This document shows, in pieces, positions 9,003 through 16,323 of a stretch of DNA of 64,000 bases. Both the position numbers and the translations under genes were made by a program. The stretch comes from Dyella marensis. Its GTDB lineage: Bacteria > Pseudomonadota > Gammaproteobacteria > Xanthomonadales > Rhodanobacteraceae. Every line of letters starts with the position of its first letter. The first letter of the stretch is position 1. The notes beneath the pieces were generated by a model. That model searched no databases, was not told the origin of the DNA, and saw only the letters and a list, made by a program, of their open reading frames with translations. The DNA lies in the NCBI RefSeq assembly GCF_900112865.1, contig NZ_FONH01000002.1, positions 292,713-356,712 on the forward strand. Direction: 5' to 3'.

Positions 9003-10238
9003 ATGAGCCTGGATTCCACCGACACCACCCTGCCCGCCGCCCTCGAAGGCCAGCCCATCGAGCGCGTGGTCCGCGACGGCGTCGAATACGTGGTGCTCGG
9101 CACGGCACATGTCTCGCGCGCCAGCGTGGAAGCGGTGCGCGAACTGCTGGCGCGCGAGCGTTTCGACGCGGTGGCGGTCGAGCTGTGTGCCAGCCGTGCG
9201 CAGGGCATGCGCGATCCCGATGCCTTGAAGAAGATGGATCTGTTCCAGGTGATCCGCCAGGGCAAGGCCGGCATGGTCGCCGCCAGCCTGGTGCTGTCCA
9301 CCTTCCAGAAGCGCCTGGCCGACCAGTTCGGCATCGAGCCCGGTGCCGAAATGAAAGCGGCCATGGACGGCGCCGAACAGCGCGGCGTACCGGTATGGCT
9401 GGTCGACCGCGAGGTCGGCACCACGCTCAAGCGCGCCTGGCGCAGCGTCGGCTTCTGGCAGCGCTTCGGCCTGATGGGCGGCCTGTTCGCCAGCGTATTC
9501 GAGCGCGAGGCGATCGAAGAAAAGGAAATCGAAAAGCTCAAGCAGGGCGACATGCTGGAGAGTGCCTTCAGCGAATTCGCCAGCCAGTCCGAGCCGCTGT
9601 ATCGCAGCCTGATCGCCGAACGCGACGCCTACATGGCCGCACGCCTGCGCGAGGAAGCCGGACTGGCCGGCTACGGCGGCGAGCCTCGCCGCGTGCTGGT
9701 GGTGATCGGCGCGGGCCACCTGAAGGGCCTGTGCGAACTGCTGCGCACCCAGCAAGGCGATGCCGCCGCGCAAGCCGCGGAGCTGGCCACGCTGCCGGTG
9801 AAATCGAGCTGGCCGAAGTGGATCGCCATCGGCCTGGTGCTGCTGGTGTTCGCCGCCATCGCGATCGCGTTCCATCGCAACGCGGCGCTGGGCGCGCAGG
9901 CGCTGCGCGACTGGGTGATGTACACCGCGGGCTTCTCCGCGCTGGGCGCCATCGTCGCCGGCGGCCATCCGCTGAGCGTGCTGGCCGCCGCGGTGGCCGG
10001 GCCGATCAAGCCGTTCCGCCCCGGCGTGCCGTCCGGCGCGATCAGTGCGATGGCCGAAGCCTGGGTGCGCAAGCCGCGCGTGGCCGACTTCGAGACCCTG
10101 CGCGACGACATCGGCCACTGGACCGGCTGGTGGAAGAACCGCGTGGCGCGCACCCTGCTCAACTTCCTGCTGGTATGCGTGGGCACCATCGCCGGCGAAT
10201 ACACCGCCGGCATCCATATCTTCAAGAGCCTGTTCTGA
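9003..10238 (+). CDS. TraB/GumN-family membrane protein
   Basis: A 411-residue TraB-domain protein. The N-terminal part has the conserved GTAHVSRASVEAV motif and VAVELCASRAQGM, with VVIGAGHLKGL completing the TraB/PrgY-like fold. The C-terminal third has three or four membrane segments, including KWIAIGLVLLVFAAIAIAF. Relatives include pheromone-shutdown PrgY and are suspected proteases, but activity is undefined. The upstream in-frame extension from 8925 was rejected as low-complexity. Confidence 0.9.
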   Translation: MSLDSTDTTLPAALEGQPIERVVRDGVEYVVLGTAHVSRASVEAVRELLARERFDAVAVELCASRAQGMRDPDALKKMDLFQVIRQGKAGMVAASLVLSTFQKRLADQFGIEPGAEMKAAMDGAEQRGVPVWLVDREVGTTLKRAWRSVGFWQRFGLMGGLFASVFEREAIEEKEIEKLKQGDMLESAFSEFASQSEPLYRSLIAERDAYMAARLREEAGLAGYGGEPRRVLVVIGAGHLKGLCELLRTQQGDAAAQAAELATLPVKSSWPKWIAIGLVLLVFAAIAIAFHRNAALGAQALRDWVMYTAGFSALGAIVAGGHPLSVLAAAVAGPIKPFRPGVPSGAISAMAEAWVRKPRVADFETLRDDIGHWTGWWKNRVARTLLNFLLVCVGTIAGEYTAGIHIFKSLF

Positions 10239-10241
10239 AGC

Positions 10242-11387
10242 TCAGGGCTGGTGCAGGCCCTTGACCAGCACGTCGAGCAGCTGGTCGTCCTGGTCCAGGC
10301 TCTGCTCCCAGTACATCGCGCCGCCGAGGTGCTGCGACTTGATGAAGCCGGTCTTCAGCTGCAATGACTGCGGGTCTTCGTAACTGACGAAGCTGCGCGT
10401 CTTCGCATTCCACAGATACGGCACCTGGGCCTGCTCGTCCCAATAGCGCACGTAGCCGTGCTTGCCGATGTAATCGGCCGTGAGTTCGCGCCACGACGGC
10501 GCGCCGAAGAACTTGCCGTACTTCTGCTGCAGGCCGTTGTGTTCCGGCGCCACGTCGGTGAAGGCGCGGCCGTAGAAGGGCACGCCGAGCACCAGCTTCG
10601 AAGCCGGCACGCCCGCCGCCAGGTACTGCTTCACCGCCTTGTCCGCGGCGCGGTCATCGGGCGGATCGAACTTCGACGGATGCAGGCCGGCATGATGGCC
10701 GGTGGTCGGCGTCAGGCTGTTGTGGAAGTCGTAGGCCATCAGGTTGAACCAGTCCAGCGAGCGCGCCACGCGCGCCAGCTCGATGCCGGCGACGAATTCA
10801 TTGTCGGCCGAGGCGATGGTCAGCAGGTAGTGGCGGCCCTTGTGCTGCTTGCCCAGTACTTCCAGGCGCGCACGCACGGCTTCCAGCATCAGGCTGAAGT
10901 TGCGGCGGTCTTCGGGACGGTGGCTGATGTTGCCGCCAGGGAGCGTCGGGTATTCCCAGTCGACGTCCAGGCCGTCGAGGTCGTGCTGCTCGATCAGCTT
11001 CGCCGCATCGTCCGCGAAGCGCTTGCGCGAGGCCTCGGTGAGCGCGGCCTCGGAGAAATGCCCCGCGCTCCAGCCGCCCACCGAGAGCACGATACGCAAG
11101 TCCGGATGGCGCTGGCGCAGCCCGACCAGGCTGGCCAGCGAGGCCGTGGCATGCGGACTGCGCAGCACGATATGGCCCTGCTCGTCGAGCGTACCGAAGG
11201 CGTAGTTGAGGACATCGACCTTGGCCGGATCGATCGCCGGCAGCGGATCGGCGTCGGCCACATAGCCCACGATGCGATAGGTGGCTGGCGATTCTTTCGC
11301 CACCGCGCTCCCCATCAACGCCAAGGCGACCAGGCCCAGCACCCAGCGGAAGGCCGCCGGGCGGCCGTTCGACGCATTCCCCACCAT
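10242..11387 (-). CDS. Secreted glycoside hydrolase family 18 (chitinase-like)
   Basis: A 381-residue exported protein with a hydrophobic signal (residues about 13-30) and one GH18 TIM barrel. The catalytic DxxDxDxE motif is intact as D138, D141, D143 and E145 in DLDGLDVDWEYP, and SVGGWSAG is present. The C-terminal YVRYWDEQAQVPYLWNAK and the Trp in GGAMYWEQ are typical of chitinases and chitinase-like hydrolases. No carbohydrate-binding module is visible. It is convergent with the TraB gene, 3 nt apart. Confidence 0.92.
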   Translation of the reverse strand: MVGNASNGRPAAFRWVLGLVALALMGSAVAKESPATYRIVGYVADADPLPAIDPAKVDVLNYAFGTLDEQGHIVLRSPHATASLASLVGLRQRHPDLRIVLSVGGWSAGHFSEAALTEASRKRFADDAAKLIEQHDLDGLDVDWEYPTLPGGNISHRPEDRRNFSLMLEAVRARLEVLGKQHKGRHYLLTIASADNEFVAGIELARVARSLDWFNLMAYDFHNSLTPTTGHHAGLHPSKFDPPDDRAADKAVKQYLAAGVPASKLVLGVPFYGRAFTDVAPEHNGLQQKYGKFFGAPSWRELTADYIGKHGYVRYWDEQAQVPYLWNAKTRSFVSYEDPQSLQLKTGFIKSQHLGGAMYWEQSLDQDDQLLDVLVKGLHQP

Positions 11388-11515
11388 GCCCGCTCCTTAT
11401 CTTCAAGTGTCTTCGGCGGGGCCGTGCGCCAGCCCCTCGACGTTATTGTCCCTGCTCGGACCCACCGACTATACTTCCGAGACTTTAACGCCATGTACCC
11501 GTCGGAATCGTGGGA

Positions 11516-11845
11516 ATGATGATGACTCGACTGCAATTGCTCGGCCTGACCGTCGCTGCCGCTCTACTCGTCACTGGCAGCGCGCATGCCGAAGGCGACA
11601 AGGCCGCCGGCCGCAAACTGATCTATACCTGCAATGGCTGCCACGGCGTCGAGGGTTACGAAAACGCCTATCCGCGCTATCCCGTACCGAAGATCGCGGG
11701 CCAGAACGCGCAGTACATCGTCAACGCGCTGCACGGCTACAAGGCCGGCGACCGCAACCACCCGACCATGGGCGCCCAGGCACAGAGCCTGTCCGACAAG
11801 GACATCGAGGACATCGCCGCCTACCTGTCCAGCCTGGCCAAATAA
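11516..11845 (+). CDS. Class I c-type cytochrome (first of a tandem pair)
   Basis: A monohaem periplasmic cytochrome of about 109 residues with a signal peptide (LLGLTVAAALLVTGSAHA) and one CNGCH haem site. The distal methionine is likely in NHPTMGAQAQSLSD. The C-terminal DIEDIAAYLSSL helix is typical of c553/c4-half cytochromes. In-frame starts lie at 11510 (GTG), 11516, 11519 and 11522; 11516 is a compromise and 11522 is equally possible. It precedes a paralogous cytochrome gene by 26 nt. Confidence 0.88.
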   Translation: MMMTRLQLLGLTVAAALLVTGSAHAEGDKAAGRKLIYTCNGCHGVEGYENAYPRYPVPKIAGQNAQYIVNALHGYKAGDRNHPTMGAQAQSLSDKDIEDIAAYLSSLAK

Positions 11846-11871
11846 GTAGCCCAAGGATCCGAGGATTCCGC

Positions 11872-12225
11872 ATGAATCGTGCGCTTACCCTGCTTTCGTT
11901 CGGCGCCGTCCTGGCGTTCGCATCCCTCCAGGCGCAGGCCGCCGGCAATATCGAAGCCGGCAAGCAGAAGGCCGCCGCCTGCTTCGCCTGCCACGGCGCC
12001 GACGGCAACGCGGTCGACCCGCAGTACCCGCGCCTGGCCGGCCAGTACAACATGTACATCCAGCGTGCATTGCACGAGTACAAGAGCGGCGCGCGCAACA
12101 ACGCGATCATGAAGGGCTTCGTCGCCACGCTGTCCGAGCAGGACATCGAGGATGTGGCGGCGTATTTCTCGTCGCAGCCGACCAAGCTCGGCACGCTCGA
12201 AGGGCATATCCAGGGCGACAAGTAA
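11872..12225 (+). CDS. Class I c-type cytochrome (second of a tandem pair)
   Basis: A 117-residue periplasmic monohaem cytochrome with signal peptide (MNRALTLLSFGAVLAFASLQAQA) and a CFACH haem site. It shares DIEDVAAYFSSQP with its neighbour. The pair looks like a split or duplicated cytochrome c4. An electron carrier to terminal oxidases is the likely role. A rho-independent terminator follows at once. Confidence 0.9.
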   Translation: MNRALTLLSFGAVLAFASLQAQAAGNIEAGKQKAAACFACHGADGNAVDPQYPRLAGQYNMYIQRALHEYKSGARNNAIMKGFVATLSEQDIEDVAAYFSSQPTKLGTLEGHIQGDK

Positions 12226-12245
12226 GTCGCGCTGACTGCCGCATG

Positions 12246-12273
12246 AAAAAGGCCCGCTCGCGCGGGCCTTTTT
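12246..12273 (+). terminator. Rho-independent terminator of the cytochrome pair
   Basis: GGCCCG-CTCG-CGGGCC-type hairpin flanked by AAAAA on the left and TTTTT on the right, 20 nt after the stop codon of the second cytochrome gene. The flanking A run lets it serve both strands. Confidence 0.85.
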
Positions 12274-12282
12274 GATTTCCGG

Positions 12283-12376
12283 CGTAGGTTGGGGTGAGCC
12301 GCGGGCGAACCCCAACGCTGCGAAACGTATGAAGGTGACGATGTTGGGGTTCGCCTGCGGCTCACCCCAACCTACG
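12283..12376. repeat. REP-like inverted pair (copy 2)
   Basis: A second copy of the doublet at 6425-6515. The arms at 12283-12317 and 12342-12376 are near-perfect inverted repeats, and each has its own GTTGGGGT/AACCCCAAC stem. The loop sequence differs from copy 1. It is placed between convergent genes. Confidence 0.85.
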
Positions 12377-12383
12377 CCGTGTA

Positions 12384-12992
12384 TCACCCCAGCGCCGACT
12401 GCCCTTCCCGCTTGCTGTAGTACGGATTGCTGCCGCCCGCATGATCGGTGGCGTCGCGCACTTCGGTGATCTCCGGCACGCGCTCGCGCAGCGTCTTCTC
12501 CACGCCCTGCTTGAGCGTGACGTCGACCATGCCGCAACCATGGCAGCCGCCGCCGAACTGCAGCACCACCACGCCCTCGGCGCTCACTTCCAACAGGCTG
12601 ATGCGCCCGCCGTGCGCGGCGATGCGCGGATTGACCTCGGCGTCGAGCACATAGCGCACGCGCTCCACCAGGCTTGCTTCCATGCCGGGCATGTCGCCCT
12701 TGATGCGCGGCGCGCGGATATTGAGCTGGCCGCCGGTGGCGTTGGATTCGTAGTCGATGCTGGCGCCGTCCAGCCAGGGCGCGCTGTCGCCCTCGACCTG
12801 GAACAGGAAGCCATCGCACTCGATGGTCCATTCGTTGCCGGTGAGCTCGTCCGGCTCGCAGAACTCCAGTTCGCAATTGGCGGCAGGCGTGCCCGGCGCG
12901 GTGACGCGCAGGCGGATGCTCAGTCCGTCGATGCCCTGCTGGGACAGAAGGCGCAGGAAATGCCGCTGCGCGCGCTCGGAAATATCGATCAT
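12384..12992 (-). CDS. nfuA: Fe-S cluster biogenesis/carrier protein NfuA
   Basis: A 202-residue protein combining a degenerate A-type scaffold domain (residues about 1-95) with a C-terminal Nfu domain. The Nfu domain carries the cluster-binding CxxC as C150 and C153 in FGGGCHGCGMVDVTLKQGVE. It delivers [4Fe-4S] clusters to target enzymes. The start at 12992 is preceded by CCGGAGCAGGC. A 101-codon in-frame extension upstream was rejected because it crosses the divergent promoter region. Confidence 0.93.
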   Translation of the reverse strand: MIDISERAQRHFLRLLSQQGIDGLSIRLRVTAPGTPAANCELEFCEPDELTGNEWTIECDGFLFQVEGDSAPWLDGASIDYESNATGGQLNIRAPRIKGDMPGMEASLVERVRYVLDAEVNPRIAAHGGRISLLEVSAEGVVVLQFGGGCHGCGMVDVTLKQGVEKTLRERVPEITEVRDATDHAGGSNPYYSKREGQSALG

Positions 12993-13146
12993 GCCTGCTC
13001 CGGGGAAACGGGCCGGCGGCGGGTGCGAGCCCGCGGCGGCCGGGAAACAGCACCATTTTAGTCCTCTTTCGCGCGGACTGCATGGTTTTGACTTTTCGCC
13101 GCGCAGCTTCGACGCTTCGCGTTTTGAATCCGCCGGAGTTTCGACC

Positions 13147-13488
13147 ATGAGCCAAGCCGACCTCGCCAGCCAGCACTGCACCCCGCGCAAGGGCAAGGAA
13201 CACGCGCTGGACGGCGTGCAGATCGAGACGCTGCTGGCGCGGCTGCCGGGCTGGCGGGTAGCGGCGGAGGGCAAGGCGATCGTGAAGGACTTCAAGTTCG
13301 CGGATTTCCATCACACGCTGGGCTTCATCAACGCCGTCGGCTTCATGGCCAACCAGGAAGACCACCATCCGGACCTCGAGGCCGGTTACGGCCATTGCCA
13401 GGTGCTGTGGTCGACGCATGACGTCGGCGGGCTTTCGCTCAACGACTTCATCTGCGCCGCGCGCGTCGAGGCCTTGCTGGCGCGTTGA
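13147..13488 (+). CDS. phhB: 4a-hydroxytetrahydrobiopterin dehydratase (pterin carbinolamine dehydratase)
   Basis: A 113-residue PCD/DCoH-fold enzyme that regenerates the pterin cofactor after aromatic amino-acid hydroxylation. Family residues seen are FKFADFHHTLGFINAV, NQEDHHPDLEAGYGHCQV and LSLNDFICAARVEAL, including the catalytic histidines. It overlaps the start of the next gene by 4 nt. No phenylalanine hydroxylase is in the window. Confidence 0.92.
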   Translation: MSQADLASQHCTPRKGKEHALDGVQIETLLARLPGWRVAAEGKAIVKDFKFADFHHTLGFINAVGFMANQEDHHPDLEAGYGHCQVLWSTHDVGGLSLNDFICAARVEALLAR

Positions 13489-14996
13489 GCTTGGGCGCGC
13501 GCCTGCTCCCCGCAGTACGCGCCGCCGGCTTCGTGCTGGCGGCGGCCTTGTTGTTGCTGGGGCTGCGCGCGCTGGCCGGCTGGATGGTGGAAAACCACCT
13601 GCGGCATGAGGCCGGACGCGAGCTGCATGCGCTGCAGGCTGGCCAGCCGCTGTGGCGCTGGAGCTTGCGACAGCCGCGCGACCTCGTGGCCGGGCGGGCG
13701 TTCGGCAACGCCACGGTCCGTGGCGGTGCAACCGGGCTGAAGGTGAGCAGCCGCGACGGGAAAACCTTCGAGCTGGGCCTGCCGGTGATGCGGCCGATGG
13801 ATCTGGCGCATTGGCCGCAGCTGTGGCTGGTCATGCGCGTCAGCAAGGCGGCACAGTTGTCCCTGGTCGTCCAGCCCCAGGCGCAGGCGCCGGCCTGCGT
13901 GGCGCAGACCGACGCGATTCCCGCCGGCGATGCGGCCACGTTCGTATTCGATCTGCGCAAGCTCGATTGGCGGCATGCGGACAGTTCGGCGTGCGCGCTG
14001 CCGGCGACCGTGGCCTACCTGTTCCGCCTGCGCGTGCAGCTGCCCGCCGGCGAAACGCTGGAACTGCGCGAGGCATCGCTGGTCGCCGAGCGGCCTGTGC
14101 GTTTACCCGGCGCCGCGCCCACCGTCGATCTGTCGGCGGGACGGGAGATCGACCTGCTTGAACAGGTGACGGCCGCTCCCACCATGCCGGCCGTGCCCTT
14201 GGTCTGGCTGCCGCGCGATGGCTCCGTGGAAACCTGGCTGCAGCTGCGCGATCGCCTGCACGGACTCTGGCCGGCGGCGATCGTCGTCCCGGCCGGCACC
14301 GTGCTGACCCCCATGGCGGATGACACCGGACCGGCCTGGGTGGGCTGGGCGGTCTGTGCCGCCTATCTGCTGCTCATGCTCTATGCCGCGCGCCGCGAGA
14401 TTCATCCGGCCTGGGATGTTCTGCTGGTGGCCGCGGGCCCGCTCTGGCTGATCGCCGGGTTGCAGTGGGGACTGCATGCGTCGGCTCCGGCCGCGACCGC
14501 TTTCGTCGCCGCCCTGGTCTGGGCGGCCTGGCGGGAAATACGGCAGCGCCCGGCGGACTGGCATTGGCTGGGCGGCAAGACGACGGACTGGCTGGCTCCG
14601 CTGGCCCTGCTGCCGGTCGCCGGCGGCTTGCCGATCCTGCTCGGCCACGGTTTCGCCGCGCCGGAATGGCGGCATGCCTTCTTATATGTCGGCTGGGCCG
14701 GGCTGCAGCAGTGGCTGATGCTGGCGGTGGTGCTGCGCCGGCTGCAACGCTGGCCGGGCGGATCGGCCTTGCCGATTCTTGGCGCGGCGACCCTGTTCGC
14801 CCTGCTGCATGTCCCGAACGGGGCGCTCATGCAGCTGTGCTTCCTGGCCGAGCTGTGGTGGGCCTGGTGTTTTCTACGCTCCCGCCGCCTGCTGCCGATC
14901 GCCCTGGCTCACGCCGGCTGCGCGCTGCTGGTGGAAAGCGGCTTGAGCGGCGCGGTGCTGCGCTCGCTGGAAGTCAGTGCGCGTTTCTTCCTCTAG
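13485..14996 (+). CDS. CPBP-like multispanning membrane protein, probably catalytically degenerate
   Basis: About 503 residues. An N-terminal membrane anchor is followed by an extracytoplasmic beta-rich part (about 40-270) and then seven or so membrane helices. The C-terminal third resembles CPBP intramembrane proteases: FALLHVPNGALMQL matches the FxxxH motif and ALAHAGCALLVES the last histidine motif. The EExxxR glutamates of motif 1 are replaced (WAGLQQWLMLAVVLRRLQRW). TTG 13485 gives a TTGA overlap with phhB; a later start cannot be excluded. The 3' end overlaps rluC by 23 nt. Confidence 0.75.
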   Translation: MSLGARLLPAVRAAGFVLAAALLLLGLRALAGWMVENHLRHEAGRELHALQAGQPLWRWSLRQPRDLVAGRAFGNATVRGGATGLKVSSRDGKTFELGLPVMRPMDLAHWPQLWLVMRVSKAAQLSLVVQPQAQAPACVAQTDAIPAGDAATFVFDLRKLDWRHADSSACALPATVAYLFRLRVQLPAGETLELREASLVAERPVRLPGAAPTVDLSAGREIDLLEQVTAAPTMPAVPLVWLPRDGSVETWLQLRDRLHGLWPAAIVVPAGTVLTPMADDTGPAWVGWAVCAAYLLLMLYAARREIHPAWDVLLVAAGPLWLIAGLQWGLHASAPAATAFVAALVWAAWREIRQRPADWHWLGGKTTDWLAPLALLPVAGGLPILLGHGFAAPEWRHAFLYVGWAGLQQWLMLAVVLRRLQRWPGGSALPILGAATLFALLHVPNGALMQLCFLAELWWAWCFLRSRRLLPIALAHAGCALLVESGLSGAVLRSLEVSARFFL

Positions 14997-15975
14997 GCCG
15001 ATAGCCTTCGGGATATTTTCCTTTCACCGCAAGCACATCCAGGAAGTTCTTCAAGTCTTCCGGCAGCGGCGCCGAGAAGCCGTAGGCGCGCCCGTCCAGC
15101 TCGAAGCTCAGGTGCGCGGCATGCAGGAACAGCCGCTGCAGGCCCAGCTCGCGGAAGCGCTTGTTGGCTTCCTTGTCGCCGTATTTGGCGTCGCCGGCCA
15201 GCGGATGGCCGACATGCGCGGCATGGACGCGGATCTGGTGGGTGCGGCCGGTGCCCAGGGTGGCCTGCATCAGGCGGGCGCCGGGGTACTGCTCCATCTC
15301 GCGGAAAAAAGTGAGCGAGGCCTTGCCGTTATCGGACACTCTTACCATCCGTTCTCCGCCCTGCAGCACGGATTTGAGCAACGGCGCGTTGACGTCGAAC
15401 TTGGCCTTGTTCGGATGCCCGACCATCAGGCACAGGTACTGCTTGGTCACCTCGTTGGAACGGATCAGCGCCTGCAGGCCGGTCAGGCCGGCGCGGGTGC
15501 GGGCGAACACGAGCACGCCGCTGGTATCGCGATCCAGGCGGTGCACCAGTTCCAGGTGCTCGTTCGGCCGGGCCGCGCGCAGCAGTTCGATCGCCCCATG
15601 GCTGACCCCGCTGCCGCCATGGCTGGCGATGCCGGCGGGCTTGTCGATCACCAGGAAGTGCTTGTCCTCGAAGATGACCGCTTCGGCGACAGCGTCGATC
15701 AGCCCGGCCGAGGGCGGCTGCTCGCCGGTCTTCTCCGGGGCCATCCGCACCGGCGGAATCCGCAGCATATCGCCCGCGGTGAGACGGGTTTCCGGCTTGG
15801 CGCGCTTGCCGTTCACACGCACCTGACCGGTGCGCAGCAGACGGTAGATCATGCTCTTCGGGACGCCCTTGAGCAGGGTCATGAGGGCGTTGTCGATCCG
15901 CTGGCCGTCCCGTTCGGGGCCGATCTCGACTTGACGCACTCCGTGAGGTGCGTCGTGGGAAGTTGCCGTCTGCAT
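14974..15975 (-). CDS. rluC: 23S rRNA pseudouridine(955/2504/2580) synthase RluC
   Basis: A 333-residue RluA-family enzyme. It has an N-terminal S4 RNA-binding domain (RIDNALMTLLKGVPKSMIYRLLRTGQVRVNGKR) and a catalytic domain with HRLDRDTSGVLVFAR holding the active-site Asp. The GTGRTHQIRVHAAHVGHPLAGD motif follows. It is divergent from rne, the same arrangement as in E. coli, which supports RluC over RluD. Confidence 0.92.
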   Translation of the reverse strand: MQTATSHDAPHGVRQVEIGPERDGQRIDNALMTLLKGVPKSMIYRLLRTGQVRVNGKRAKPETRLTAGDMLRIPPVRMAPEKTGEQPPSAGLIDAVAEAVIFEDKHFLVIDKPAGIASHGGSGVSHGAIELLRAARPNEHLELVHRLDRDTSGVLVFARTRAGLTGLQALIRSNEVTKQYLCLMVGHPNKAKFDVNAPLLKSVLQGGERMVRVSDNGKASLTFFREMEQYPGARLMQATLGTGRTHQIRVHAAHVGHPLAGDAKYGDKEANKRFRELGLQRLFLHAAHLSFELDGRAYGFSAPLPEDLKNFLDVLAVKGKYPEGYRPRGRNAH

Positions 15976-16323
15976 TGAAAAAAACCTGACTAGATAGGAT
16001 ACTCGGCCGGCGCTACGTCCCAGCCCGCCGAACTTCCGGTCCGGGTCGGGACGCCCGCCCGTGACGCCGGCGAGGATAGCGCCGGCCGCTCACCCGGCAG
16101 CCGGTCGCTGCTCCCTTTCATCGTAACGGTTCGGGTTGCCGTTTGTCCGATTGTTAAGCGAGATGCTTAACAAACCGGCGCGGCTGGCGTGATGCCACGA
16201 ATACCCCGGAGCCGGCAACGGCGCCGTCTTTTTGCCGCTTCACCGCAGCGGCGCGATCCCCGGCAGGCCGCCCAGAAGGCGCCACCGCGGCACGCGACGC
16301 GCGGCAAGCCAAGGAAAATTACA
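15976..16323 (+). other. rluC-rne intergenic region and rne 5' leader
   Basis: A 348-nt non-coding stretch between the divergent rluC and rne genes. It should hold both promoters and a long rne leader. The only clear structure is the hairpin at 16151-16173. An in-frame extension of rne back to 16189 is arginine/proline-rich and is probably not translated. Confidence 0.7.
16151..16173 (+). promoter_or_regulatory. Perfect 9-bp hairpin in the rne leader
   Basis: TTGTTAAGC-GAGAT-GCTTAACAA: nine perfectly paired bases around a 5-nt loop, 151 nt before the rne ATG. The stem is A/U-rich in a GC-rich setting and has no U tract, so it is not a terminator. In E. coli the rne leader contains hairpins that mediate autoregulation by RNase E. 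An equivalent role here is inference. Confidence 0.5.

Noticed and set aside
7215-10217. A 1000-codon minus-strand frame across aguB and the TraB gene
   Set aside because: It is antisense to three well-supported genes and His/Ala/Gly-rich; the plus-strand genes carry catalytic motifs.
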